DNA from: Methanomicrobiaceae archaeon
GTDB taxonomy: Archaea > Halobacteriota > Methanomicrobia > Methanomicrobiales > Methanoculleaceae
Reading direction: 5' to 3'
DNA length: 41,200 nucleotides
NCBI GenBank assembly: GCA_020854755.1
Contig: JAHKLN010000022.1
Location: forward strand, 1 to 41,200
The notes under the pieces were generated by a model. That model saw only the letters and a list, made by a program, of their open reading frames with translations, was not told the DNA's origin and did no database searches. How positions within the stretch are numbered: the first letter of the stretch is position 1; each line of letters begins with the position of its first letter. The position numbers and the translations under genes were made by a program. Positions 1 through 8,443 of this stretch are shown in pieces.

Positions 1-54
1 AAGGGAGGATTTCTGCTCCTCCGTGAGTGTAACGGTGTATTTGCTTTTCCCCAT
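1..54 (-). CDS. Partial transposase N-terminus, IS630-like (cut by left edge)
   Basis: Reading leftwards from an ATG at 54 there is an open frame of 18 codons to the window edge, MGKSKYTVTLTEEQKSSL. The K-Y-x-V-x-L-T-x-E-E pattern resembles the first residues of the helix-turn-helix domain of IS630-family transposases. The upstream side (60-100) is very AT-rich, as is common at the end of an insertion element. Only 18 residues are visible, so the family is a guess from pattern memory and it cannot be said whether the gene is intact. Confidence 0.4.
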   Translation of the reverse strand, partial: MGKSKYTVTLTEEQKSSL

Positions 55-399
55 GAGAATTATAATTGACGCATTATAATATTAATATTGTTATAATAAT
101 AAGGGACAACGAGCACTAGCATCTGCAAATCCAACGTCGGCATATAGTAAACCCTAACATCCTCCGTTCAGGCAGCGGTGAATTGTCTGCTTATTTATGC
201 TATTCACCTAGCGCCACCCGTGCCGTAACCATCACCATTTGTTTGCTCTCCTGGATTAACTCTGATTGCCGCAAGACTCCTCATCGCCCTCCTGTTATTG
301 TGAAAAATGGCCATCATCAATGCAAAAGATTATTTAACGGTATAATACTACTAAATGTATTATCGTGCCGTTGCGACAATATGCAGAGGATATAGATCA
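55..399. promoter_or_regulatory. AT-rich intergenic region between transposase start and glycosyltransferase
   Basis: No convincing gene is present; a 70-codon open frame starting at 183 has no family-like sequence. Positions 60-100 are almost pure A/T and contain the perfect 12-base palindrome AATATTAATATT (78-89) flanked by ATTATAA (73-79) and TTATAAT (91-97). This could be an insertion-element end or a promoter for the minus-strand gene. TATA-like A/T stretches around 328-360 could serve the plus-strand gene starting at 400. Confidence 0.35.
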
Positions 400-3300
400 A
401 TGACAGTTCAGGCACTAGCGAGAAAGACTGCGGATTATGCGAAAAGAACGTTAAATTTTGACTCAAGGAGATGTCATGGGATAATAGTCCTTTTCTTGTT
501 TGCGGTTCTCATAATTGCATTTATTACACCTACATTCTCATATGGGAGACTCTTTGGCACTGACGAATACACACATCTCTTCCACAGCACCCAGATGCAC
601 TCTTCAGATTCGATTGCAGAATTCTATCAGAGAGTAGGCGGGATGGTGTCCAACCCAGACGACCATAATGCCCCGTTTAAATATCCGTTTGTCGCATGGC
701 TGTTTGGTGGAACGATTGCCAAGATTACAGGAACCGATCCTCACACCGCATCGTTCCTCTTTGCACTGATATTTGTCGGCATCCTGCTTGGTATTTTCTA
801 TTTATATGCGGGCATATTTTTGAAGATGAAAACCCAGAAATTGCTCGCGCTCTTCTTTCTCTTATCCATGCCGAATGTCGCCATGAGCATATCAGGTTTC
901 CGACCAAGTGTATTTGTCATGCCTTTTGTATTGCTATCGCTCTACAGCGTGATGAAAGAGAACTTCGACTGGAAGTCTGCTATTCTGATGGTTGTGAGCG
1001 TCTTTATGGTGGTCACCACGCATACGGGCACATTTCTCTTCTTGCTATCTTTTTCCATTGCTTTCCTTTTCCTGTACAGCCTGATCTGGGGGAAGTTTTC
1101 AAAACCGATGTACATTCTGTCAGCGAGCATGCTTTTTATTTATGTGATGGCTGTATCGGTCTTTCCGCACATACATCCACAATATATTGACAAAGCGACA
1201 ATGTTTCTCTCACCCGGCAGATTTCTCGCGTCAAATCTCTATATTATGTTCGCTGATGATCTTAGCCAAATATTATACACGAATTTGTTCGTTAATGCTG
1301 ACTTTGCATATGCTATTCTCTGGTCTGGCCTGATATATGCACTCTCCTTGCTTTTCCTCTTTATTCATGCAATAGTTGCCAAGCGTGCCCCGACCATCAG
1401 GGGGCACTTCCAGATTGCATTTCTACCCGCAGGCTTAGCCAAAGGCCTTACGTCCATCCCCATATGGTTAGGCCCCATCCATGTGCTACTTTCGTGCTTC
1501 GGATTTTTCCGGCTTGACAATAAGGCAAAGTGCTTAATGGTTGTCGCGCTGCTAGTTAGCGTCTTTCCTGAATTCCAGCGAAGTTTGGAAGATGTTTCAA
1601 TCGCCACCGGGGCAATGAGGAATATATACTATCTTGTAATTATCATCCCGATCACAGCGGTCCTTGGCTTTGAATATTTTGTATCATGGTTCAATAAATC
1701 TGGGTGGAATAAATTAAGAACCGGTGCCTGGATCCTTCCGATCACACTCGTCTTACTATTGTCGTCCTTCGTCGTCATTCCCGCCATAGGGAACTCCTAT
1801 TATCAGCCGCGAATATCAGGTGACGATTATGTAGTTGACGGCATGACATGGCTGAGTGATATCGGTAGTCCGCAGGAGGGTGTTGCCGGCTTTGGATTAC
1901 GAACGACTCCCATCTTTACCCAGAAAAAGACCGCATATGATTTGAGCTCCGGCTCTGATGTAAGAAATTATCGGACTTTGCTACGGAATATATTCTTCCA
2001 GGGCAGCCCACAGGCGGTTCAGGATTTTCACTCTGCCTATGGAATTAAATACATCCTCAATTCAGATAGAATCGCTGGAAACCTCGGTGGAAATCAGGCG
2101 CAGATGCGTGTTGATGTCAATACTGCAGTTGACAGGATATACTCGAGCAGGGATTTCGGGATCTACCGTAGCTTCACTTCTGACCAGCAGCGTTTTGACG
2201 ATGGATATCTTGACGATGATGTCAGAATTCAACACAGCGGATCCAACATTGAAATAGAATCAATCAGTTATAAGATGATTCTAGGAGATAACTCCCCGCA
2301 AATCAGATATATTGGCACGAGCAGCAGGAATTACCTCGGGGAAGGATTCATGAGAGAATTCGTGATTACGAGACTTGCTGGAGAGAGTAGAGCCCATAAC
2401 TTGGGCGACATGTGCTATGCAACTGAGTTGCTGGATAACCAAATCATTTACAAAGGTTTCCTCCAGGATGCAGGAGGTGAAGCTATTGGCACTATCACTG
2501 TAAAGTACACATTTTATCCCGATGCTGTTCAGCGAGAGTTTGTTATATCTAACGATCGATTGCAGAACACGACCAGTCTGATAGTGGAGCCAAGTACACG
2601 GTTCTTCAGTCCAATTGAGGGGTTTGTCCTCTTCAACAACGATCAACGGATTCCTAAACAGATTTACCCATCAGAAGACGGTTCATACCTTAGCGACAAG
2701 TTCAATGGTATATATCTGCAGAATAGGAATTCCGGCATTTATATTGAGTATAGTCCAACTAATCCCTACCCGATGAATATGTATTATGCGGGTTCAACGA
2801 GATATAGCTCTTACGCTTCCATCCAGATCAGGCAATCGAGAACTCTGAACCCGGGTTCATCCTACCAGAGTGTTCAGCACATCACAATTGGCGACGAGCC
2901 TACCGCAAGAATCAGAGTGGAGCGTCAAAAGAGCATTGAGCTCCACCAATATCCAGATGGCATCATTCCGATGGCAATTATCGAAGAGATTCCGGGTCCG
3001 TTTAGATATGATCTAGCGGCAATCAAAGCGCAGATTGACAGAAGGGCACCCTATATGATCACAGCCCCCATCAGGCCTCCGTTCCGCGGGATTCTCTATG
3101 AGGAAGGGCTCAGGCGGCCTCAGATCGCTGTGTATCAGGGCAGCGCAACGGAGCTTGTCCTGCTGCCCGCATCAGATCCGCCAAGCACAGCGCTGCAAAG
3201 GGAGGATCCCGATGGTATCGTTGCACAGTGGAGGATGGTGATCGACAGTGTTGCCAAGAACAACGACATGGCCCTCTTCGCCTTCAGGACTGCGGACATG

Positions 3301-3939
3301 CAAAATCCCGAATATTCCAGGAGATTTGACGACCTCTTCGATTATGCACGTCGCAGTGGACTGACGCCGACGACGCCAGAGGCCATAGCGGACCATTACC
3401 GTAAGCTGCAGATGGTCTCCTATACAGCATCCCGGGAGCTGGACACCGCCACAATCACTGTTGCGAGCAGCAACTCCGAACCAATCTCCGGTGTGACCTT
3501 CAGAGCCACTATGCCCCGACTTGATGAAGGGGAGTATCGGGTCACGGGAGGGACTGTTGCGAATATCAGGGATTCTGGTGATAACGTCGTCATCTACGCC
3601 TCTGTTAACCTCGCTCCGTATGAAACACGGACTTTAACAATCGAACCGGATATGCCGAGAAAGCAACTAGCAATCGTGGTACCGGAGTATCCGATCGAGA
3701 AGAGGGTGCAGATAATGGTCAAGGGAGAAGATAGCGAGCCGATAAGGAAGGCCTCAGTTACCATCGAAGGCTTCCCGATTCCCTTTGAAACCGACGCTAA
3801 GGGGATTGTGAAGGTGGAGCTTCCGCGTGGCACCTATCGGGTTACTGTGGAAAATCCCGGATATAAAAAAGAGACTTTCACGATGGATGTTGTGGGGAGG
3901 ATCTACGCCCTCCACCACCTTATCTACGATCGTCTCTGA
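400..3939 (+). CDS. GT-C-like polytopic membrane glycosyltransferase with large C-terminal extracellular domains
   Basis: A 1179-residue protein. Residues ~27 to ~480 hold many hydrophobic segments. The first loop carries an acidic motif (GTDEYTH, D55-E56) and a downstream KYPF, as in GT-C glycosyltransferases of the STT3/PMT kind that use lipid-linked sugar donors outside the membrane. A short globular stretch follows (YGIKYILNSDR). The rest looks extracellular: a beta-rich middle, a region at ~850-1020 that weakly resembles a degenerate NodB/polysaccharide-deacetylase fold, and a final ~75 residues resembling a carboxypeptidase-regulatory-like beta-sandwich (A-S-V-T-I-E-G, then T-D-A-K-G). 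The ATG at 400 is preferred over the in-frame ATG at 355 because AGAGGA lies 9 bases before it. Its last 20 bases overlap the convergent archaeosortase gene. Acceptor and donor are unknown, and the function is inferred from topology and motif only. Confidence 0.7.
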   Translation: MTVQALARKTADYAKRTLNFDSRRCHGIIVLFLFAVLIIAFITPTFSYGRLFGTDEYTHLFHSTQMHSSDSIAEFYQRVGGMVSNPDDHNAPFKYPFVAWLFGGTIAKITGTDPHTASFLFALIFVGILLGIFYLYAGIFLKMKTQKLLALFFLLSMPNVAMSISGFRPSVFVMPFVLLSLYSVMKENFDWKSAILMVVSVFMVVTTHTGTFLFLLSFSIAFLFLYSLIWGKFSKPMYILSASMLFIYVMAVSVFPHIHPQYIDKATMFLSPGRFLASNLYIMFADDLSQILYTNLFVNADFAYAILWSGLIYALSLLFLFIHAIVAKRAPTIRGHFQIAFLPAGLAKGLTSIPIWLGPIHVLLSCFGFFRLDNKAKCLMVVALLVSVFPEFQRSLEDVSIATGAMRNIYYLVIIIPITAVLGFEYFVSWFNKSGWNKLRTGAWILPITLVLLLSSFVVIPAIGNSYYQPRISGDDYVVDGMTWLSDIGSPQEGVAGFGLRTTPIFTQKKTAYDLSSGSDVRNYRTLLRNIFFQGSPQAVQDFHSAYGIKYILNSDRIAGNLGGNQAQMRVDVNTAVDRIYSSRDFGIYRSFTSDQQRFDDGYLDDDVRIQHSGSNIEIESISYKMILGDNSPQIRYIGTSSRNYLGEGFMREFVITRLAGESRAHNLGDMCYATELLDNQIIYKGFLQDAGGEAIGTITVKYTFYPDAVQREFVISNDRLQNTTSLIVEPSTRFFSPIEGFVLFNNDQRIPKQIYPSEDGSYLSDKFNGIYLQNRNSGIYIEYSPTNPYPMNMYYAGSTRYSSYASIQIRQSRTLNPGSSYQSVQHITIGDEPTARIRVERQKSIELHQYPDGIIPMAIIEEIPGPFRYDLAAIKAQIDRRAPYMITAPIRPPFRGILYEEGLRRPQIAVYQGSATELVLLPASDPPSTALQREDPDGIVAQWRMVIDSVAKNNDMALFAFRTADMQNPEYSRRFDDLFDYARRSGLTPTTPEAIADHYRKLQMVSYTASRELDTATITVASSNSEPISGVTFRATMPRLDEGEYRVTGGTVANIRDSGDNVVIYASVNLAPYETRTLTIEPDMPRKQLAIVVPEYPIEKRVQIMVKGEDSEPIRKASVTIEGFPIPFETDAKGIVKVELPRGTYRVTVENPGYKKETFTMDVVGRIYALHHLIYDRL

Positions 3940-4837
3940 TCAATGAGATGCCTCTTGTCGGTAGCAGCGAAAGCCCGAGCTGGCGCGTAAAGAAATAGTA
4001 CCAGAAGACGATCATCCAGGCGGAGAAGATGATCCAGCCGATGTGATCATGGGCGACCTTGATGATAATCTCAGAGCCGTAGAGATACCCGCTGATCGCA
4101 ATCAGAAATACTCTGCCGACGTTGACAGCATATGTCCCGATAAACCCAAGGGAGATGAGAATCAGCCCCCCGCGGGTTCTTCCTTCAGGAAAACTGAATA
4201 GGACGATGAGCGATGCCATTGCAAACGTCCCGAGCGACCAGATCCCCGAGCAGTCACCAACAACTGCAAGGCGTATGCTGTCTCCGGTCAGGGAAGTGAA
4301 TGAGATCACGTTTCCGGAGATAACCGCATCTATTCCGACAAGGTGCAGGAGAAGCATTGTGAAAAAGATCAGGGGAGGCAAAAGGGGCGCCACCACCCAG
4401 TCCTGGTGGCGTAAAAATATACTGTAGACCTGGTACCCAAAGACAGCGATCAGCGGAAACGACACCGGGACGAGAAAGGAGGCGTACCTGAGCAGGCCGA
4501 AGGCGATAATGGCGATGCCGGAGAGGAGGATTGAGAAGTCGCTGATCGAATAGGGCGGGTTGCCAAATCCCAGCGGGACATTGAGGAAACTATAGGCGCA
4601 GACGACGATTCCCACCGCAACCATGATTTGGCTGTCCCGTTCCGTAAGGTGGCTGATACTCCGTCGGGACTGGAAGAAGAGCGCAACGCACGCGAGCACC
4701 CAGATGCCGAGGGCATCGACCATCATGTAAGCCGGCCCGGTGAAAAAAAGAAAGAGTGTCACGGAGGCAAGGGCGATGCCAATCCATATCAGCGCAGCCT
4801 TCTGCGGATCAACGGATCTGAAGTCGGGAAATCTCAT
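3920..4837 (-). CDS. Archaeosortase/exosortase family transpeptidase
   Basis: A 305-residue polytopic protein with about eight hydrophobic segments. It has the hallmarks of the exosortase/archaeosortase family: a catalytic-type Cys in GDCSGIW (C196), an Arg in NVGR (R242) and His in AHDHIGW (H263/H265), each next to a membrane segment. The family cleaves C-terminal tripartite sorting signals (short motif, hydrophobic helix, basic tail) of secreted proteins, probably joining the new C-terminus to a lipid. A matching substrate, a PEF-CTERM protein, lies ~2.2 kb away (7001-8191), which suggests the ArtC-type subfamily; I could not confirm the subfamily. The start codon overlaps the stop of the upstream DUF1616 gene (4834-4837), so the two are translationally coupled. 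Confidence 0.88.
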   Translation of the reverse strand: MRFPDFRSVDPQKAALIWIGIALASVTLFLFFTGPAYMMVDALGIWVLACVALFFQSRRSISHLTERDSQIMVAVGIVVCAYSFLNVPLGFGNPPYSISDFSILLSGIAIIAFGLLRYASFLVPVSFPLIAVFGYQVYSIFLRHQDWVVAPLLPPLIFFTMLLLHLVGIDAVISGNVISFTSLTGDSIRLAVVGDCSGIWSLGTFAMASLIVLFSFPEGRTRGGLILISLGFIGTYAVNVGRVFLIAISGYLYGSEIIIKVAHDHIGWIIFSAWMIVFWYYFFTRQLGLSLLPTRGISLIRDDRR

Positions 4838-5256
4838 CCTGCCTGCTCCCGCACCCAGAAGTGTACACTCTCGGTGCTGCCGCTTTCGGCCTTCAGGTCC
4901 ACTCTGATCTTGAGCGGGTATGTGGCATTGGGAGGAAGTTGAACCCGCGCCTCGCTCTCGTAGGTCTCGCCCCGCCTTATCTCAAACGTTTCGCTGCCGT
5001 ATAGTGTGTCATCGGCATAGAACTCCAGCACATATGCCGTTTTCCCGCGTTCATTGCTGGTCACGCCATAGGTGAAGAGAACGTCATTGCCATCGAGCGC
5101 ATAAGGGGATGGATCGGGTACGAGGTATAGTGCAGAGTACGGCTCATCGGCGATAATTAGAAAGAAAGCAACCGTCAGCACACCGACTACCGTGGCAACA
5201 ATGGCAGCAGTCCGTATCATGGGGTACAGGTGTTCGTCCCACTCGTTCTCGTCCAT
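4834..5256 (-). CDS. DUF1616-like membrane-anchored protein, archaeosortase partner
   Basis: A 140-residue protein. A short cytoplasmic N-terminus is followed by one hydrophobic segment at ~14-36 (IRTAAIVATVVGVLTVAFF) and an extracellular beta-rich domain starting with YSALYLVPDPSPYALDG. The YSALYL start and the later L-E-F-Y and G-E-T-Y-x-x-E elements resemble DUF1616 proteins, which are often found next to exosortase-like enzymes and surface-glycan genes in archaea. It is first in a two-gene unit and overlaps the archaeosortase start by four bases. The role is not established; helping sorting or surface attachment is an inference from the neighbour. Confidence 0.65.
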   Translation of the reverse strand: MDENEWDEHLYPMIRTAAIVATVVGVLTVAFFLIIADEPYSALYLVPDPSPYALDGNDVLFTYGVTSNERGKTAYVLEFYADDTLYGSETFEIRRGETYESEARVQLPPNATYPLKIRVDLKAESGSTESVHFWVREQAG

Positions 5257-5526
5257 CTGGCTGATCAGCTACTATAGCCTCTGGAATTTAATAACTTCTC
5301 CGGTCGCGCAGATCGTCCGGAGGTATCGCTGATACCCTTGGACCGGAAAAGGCATGCCGGTGAACGCCCAGAACAGTGATCTGATCGCTGAAAGTGAATT
5401 GTAAGGAACAGAGGAGATGGCGAAGGAATACCGCTTTGCTGATACAAGCTCAAGCGAAATACCGCGCCATATGCAGTCATACAGGGAAAAGAGTATCAGT
5501 TCAAAACCTAAATGCTAACAGGAGCC

Positions 5527-6309
5527 ATGGACATCCTCACAGCCGTGATTCTGGGCATCATGCAGTGCATTACCGAGTGGCTGCCCATCAGCAGCGAAGG
5601 GCAGACAATGCTTTTTATGCTGAACCACCTGGGGATCGAACCGCATGCCGCCCTTTCATATGCCATCTTCCTCCATGTCGGCACAACCCTTGCGGTACTT
5701 GTACGGTTTCGTAGGGAATATCTGGGGATACTGCAGAATCTGCAGCCCGATTTCAGGCTAACAAGGATACTGATCGGGGCCACCCTCTGCACCGCGGTAA
5801 CAGCCGTCCCGCTGTACTTCTTGCTGAAGGGTGCGCTCCTCGGGGTTGATGTCGCGCCTGTCAACCTTCTGATCGGTATGATGCTCATTGCTACCGGTAT
5901 TCTTCTCAAGACCTCCGTCTGGTCGGGCACAAAGGAGATCGACCAGATCACCGACAGGGACATCGCAGTACTGGGTTTTGCGCAGGGTTTTGCCATAATC
6001 CCGGGGATCTCCCGGTCGGGCATCACCCTCGCAGCCCTTCTGGGGGGACGGGTGAAGCAGGAGGCAGCGCTCGCCGTCTCGTTTCTCATCAGTGTGCCTG
6101 CGGTCATCGGCGCGGTCGTCCTGGACTTTGAGGGGATCCAGCAGATTCAGGTGCAGAGCGCAGGTATCCTGATTGTATCGTCGTTTGCCGCTGGATACCT
6201 CACAATGGACCTACTGCTGAAATACTCGAGGCGTATCTCATTCTGGAGTTTCTGCGTAATTGTGGGTGTGGTTCTGATCGCAGCAGGGCTGATTTCCCTG
6301 TTGTGGTAA
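5527..6309 (+). CDS. uppP: UppP/BacA-like polyprenyl-diphosphatase
   Basis: A 260-residue protein with about eight membrane segments. It has both family motifs: Q13-x-x-x-E17 followed by WLPISSEGQ, and PGISRSGIT (159-167) with the phosphate-binding Arg163. The bacterial family removes a phosphate from undecaprenyl diphosphate to recycle the glycan carrier; in archaea the substrate is presumably a related polyprenyl/dolichyl diphosphate. Bacterial enzymes read SSSGH at motif 1; here it is SSEGQ, so the usual His is Gln. The ATG at 5527 is chosen because family members begin at this M-D-I-L. An in-frame ATG at 5512 would add five residues, and neither has an ideally spaced ribosome site. It is divergent from the DUF1616/archaeosortase pair. 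Confidence 0.85.
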   Translation: MDILTAVILGIMQCITEWLPISSEGQTMLFMLNHLGIEPHAALSYAIFLHVGTTLAVLVRFRREYLGILQNLQPDFRLTRILIGATLCTAVTAVPLYFLLKGALLGVDVAPVNLLIGMMLIATGILLKTSVWSGTKEIDQITDRDIAVLGFAQGFAIIPGISRSGITLAALLGGRVKQEAALAVSFLISVPAVIGAVVLDFEGIQQIQVQSAGILIVSSFAAGYLTMDLLLKYSRRISFWSFCVIVGVVLIAAGLISLLW

Positions 6310-6350
6310 GGAAGGGTAAAGGGCTCTTCCGCTCAAATCTATTGTTAAAA

Positions 6351-6367
6351 ATTGACCCTGGGTCAAT
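6351..6367. promoter_or_regulatory. Perfect 17-base palindrome
   Basis: ATTGACCCTGGGTCAAT reads as two perfect 8-base arms around a single T. It lies 42 bases after the uppP stop. It could be the binding site of a dimeric regulator or a small hairpin ending the uppP transcript. No T-run follows directly, which favours a protein site slightly. Confidence 0.4.
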
Positions 6368-6384
6368 CAAGGATAGAATGTAGG

Positions 6385-6525
6385 TTATAGGGCAGTCAGG
6401 TCGGATAATGCTTCCTGCATGGCATGAGTTAAACGATTCTGGGCGATTGGAGGATGGACAAAGTCTTCGATAGCCTCATTGGCAGTCATCTGAATAGGTA
6501 CTGCATTCTGAGAATAGATTGCCAT
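6385..6525 (-). CDS. Possible small ORF or gene remnant, 46 residues
   Basis: Open frame from an ATG at 6525 preceded by GGGAGG (spacing only about 2 bases). The peptide starts MAIYSQNAVPIQM and ends with an amphipathic stretch (Q-E-A-L-S-D-L-T-A-L). The frame stays open ~21 codons further upstream of this ATG, so it may be the 3' remnant of a longer gene. I do not recognise the family. Composition looks protein-like, but the size and poor start spacing make it uncertain. Confidence 0.25.
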   Translation of the reverse strand: MAIYSQNAVPIQMTANEAIEDFVHPPIAQNRLTHAMQEALSDLTAL

Positions 6526-7000
6526 TGCCTCCCAAATTATGAAGATATCATGAAATTGTAGAGTCTGACCATCAAAGTTTTAATATATCCCTTTAGCATT
6601 TTAATTTTACATGGAATATATTTAGAAAGATATATCAGTACATAAAAAAAAGTTTAGATTAATCATTCCGTTCGGGAATCGAGAGATCATCAGAAGCCCG
6701 CTGATTATAAAGAGCACTAAAATCTGCCCCTTACGCCAGAAACCGCTTGAATTAGCCGAAGCTGCACGACCCCCATCGCCTGCATTCCGCACTGCACCCT
6801 TCCCTCCCTGCACGAGCACCGTTCGGAATGGTAGGAGTCCGTATCTGGAGAGGCGAATAGCAGCAGGAGAGCAATCATATCGATGTTGGTGCTGATCGGC
6901 CGGCATCATATGGATTGCCACCATTCGCTTAGCTGGGGCTATCCATGCACCGAGCACACCTCGATGTGGGCTCCGTTCAAAAAGCAACGCGAGGTCGAAA

Positions 7001-8191
7001 ATGAACAGAAAGTATGGTATCCTTATTGGTATTGTCCTCCTGTCACTCGTTGCCTGCCAAGTAGCGGTTGCTGCGGATAAGTACGAATTTATTACAACCT
7101 GGGACTCGATTGCCCATAGCGACGAAGAGTTCAATTATCCCTATGGCATCGCGATTGATGCCGCTGGTAAGACTCTCTATTTAGTTGATAAAAACAATTG
7201 CGTCATCCATAAGTTTTCGCTTAGTGATGACATTTCTCGTATCCCTGAAATCCAATCTCGCAACCTGAACAATGAAATTCCTTCTTTGCCGACGAGAGAA
7301 TGGACGGTAGGACCGGACTATGATGACGAGTTTGGAAAAATTCAAGATGCAATCGATGCTGCAAATGATGGCGATACTATCATTGTAAAAAGTGGGAGAT
7401 ATCAAGAAAACGTTGTAGTTAATAAACAACTAATTCTACGCGGGAATTGGGCGGTTATTGTAGATTCAGTAACTCTGAGCGCAGACGGTATTGACCTTAG
7501 TGGTTTTACGGTGGTCCACGGAATATGGGTGTTATCTAACAACAATTACATTGAGAATGTTTATGCCGGGTGGGATGCTGAAGACACGGGTTGGGGCGTA
7601 GACGGTTTTTCCATCAGTGGCTCTAACAACGTCATCACCAATTGCCTGGTTTATGGATATTATTTAGGCGGCCGAGCCATAGGCTTAACCCTCGCCTCTT
7701 CCAACGGCAATACCATCAGCGAGATTTATATTATCGATGGTTTCATCGGCATAGACCTCAATGGCTCAAATAATATCTTCCAAGACAGCTCAATGTGGAC
7801 AAGAGGCTGTCCAATTATTCTCGATGGATCCAATTATAACACCTTTACCAACTGCTTCATTGAGTGCAATACGTATATTGATCATGGCATTTCCCTCTTC
7901 AATTCTAACGAAAATACGTTTATTAACTGCGATATTTTCGGCGGAGGTCACGGCGTATATATTTGTGGATCTAACGAGAATTCCTTCACCAATTGTCGCA
8001 TCGAGGGTTGTTTGTACGGAGTTTGCCAGGAAAGTAACAGCAAAAATAACATCTTTACATGTTGCACAGTTTACGGCGGCATTGCAGACTGGTATGGTTT
8101 TCCTGTCCCCGAATTCCCAACAGTTGCCATCCCGGCGGTCATGGTGATGGGGTTTGCCTCCATCATGATGGTTGCCCGCGGGCGGAGGTAG
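7001..8191 (+). CDS. Secreted PEF-CTERM surface protein with parallel beta-helix
   Basis: A 396-residue protein. Residues 1-24 form a signal peptide (MNRKYGILIGIVLLSLVACQ...). Residues ~30-68 resemble one NHL-type beta-propeller repeat (YPYGIAIDAAGKTLYLVD). From ~105 it has the IQDAIDAANDGDTIIVKSGRYQENVVV start of a NosD/PbH1-like right-handed beta-helix, followed to ~355 by repeating N-T-F/N-x-I/F-x-N-C coils. The tail from residue 369 is VPEFPT, then a hydrophobic helix, then RGRR: a PEF-CTERM sorting signal for an archaeosortase such as the one at 3920-4837. GAGGT lies a few bases before the ATG. A single NHL-like repeat joined to a beta-helix is odd and may be a remnant of a longer propeller. 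It is probably lipid-anchored at the surface; any sugar-binding role is speculative. Confidence 0.82.
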   Translation: MNRKYGILIGIVLLSLVACQVAVAADKYEFITTWDSIAHSDEEFNYPYGIAIDAAGKTLYLVDKNNCVIHKFSLSDDISRIPEIQSRNLNNEIPSLPTREWTVGPDYDDEFGKIQDAIDAANDGDTIIVKSGRYQENVVVNKQLILRGNWAVIVDSVTLSADGIDLSGFTVVHGIWVLSNNNYIENVYAGWDAEDTGWGVDGFSISGSNNVITNCLVYGYYLGGRAIGLTLASSNGNTISEIYIIDGFIGIDLNGSNNIFQDSSMWTRGCPIILDGSNYNTFTNCFIECNTYIDHGISLFNSNENTFINCDIFGGGHGVYICGSNENSFTNCRIEGCLYGVCQESNSKNNIFTCCTVYGGIADWYGFPVPEFPTVAIPAVMVMGFASIMMVARGRR

Positions 8192-8200
8192 AACGGTCAA

Positions 8201-8443
8201 CTACCCCTCAAACCCAATTCTTTTTAGAAAGAGCATATCCGCCTCATGGAGGAGCTTTGACGCCCAATGATCAGAACAATTGCTAATCTCGACGGTTCGA
8301 TACAGCTGTGATGCATTGAATGCAGCTTCCGTGCGGTTCAAAGGGTATATTGAATGTGCAAAAATTGAATGTGCAAAATCCTCAATCGATCTTTCGGTCA
8401 CCTTACATCGCTTTTCACAATCAGACGGATTAATTCTCTGCAT
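8201..8443 (-). CDS. Possible small protein of 80 residues, unknown family
   Basis: Open frame starting MQRINPSDCEKRCK and ending LKRIGFEG. It has charged helical stretches (V-T-E-R-S-I-E-D-F; A-S-K-L-L-H-E-A-D). A perfect 15-base tandem repeat at 8349-8378 duplicates the pentapeptide FAHSI without breaking the frame, which is mild support for coding. I do not recognise a family and see no clear ribosome-binding site. It converges with the PEF-CTERM gene. It may be a decayed gene. Confidence 0.3.
   Translation of the reverse strand: MQRINPSDCEKRCKVTERSIEDFAHSIFAHSIYPLNRTEAAFNASQLYRTVEISNCSDHWASKLLHEADMLFLKRIGFEG
8349..8378. repeat. Perfect 15-base tandem duplication
   Basis: ATTGAATGTGCAAAA occurs twice in direct succession. 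Being five codons long, it keeps the minus-strand frame open. Confidence 0.8.

Larger units (their letters stand above)
6310..7000. other. Long AT-rich intergenic region
   Basis: About 690 bases between uppP and the PEF-CTERM gene. It holds a perfect palindrome at 6351-6367, a possible 46-codon minus-strand ORF (6385-6525), and an A/T-rich stretch at 6570-6660. A longer minus-strand open frame (6622-7134) has no recognisable protein character and runs into the PEF-CTERM gene. The stretch from 6660 to 7000 shows nothing I can name. Confidence 0.5.

Noticed and set aside
6622-7134. 170-codon minus-strand open frame
   Set aside because: It overlaps the start of the well-supported PEF-CTERM gene, has no family-like sequence and no ribosome site.
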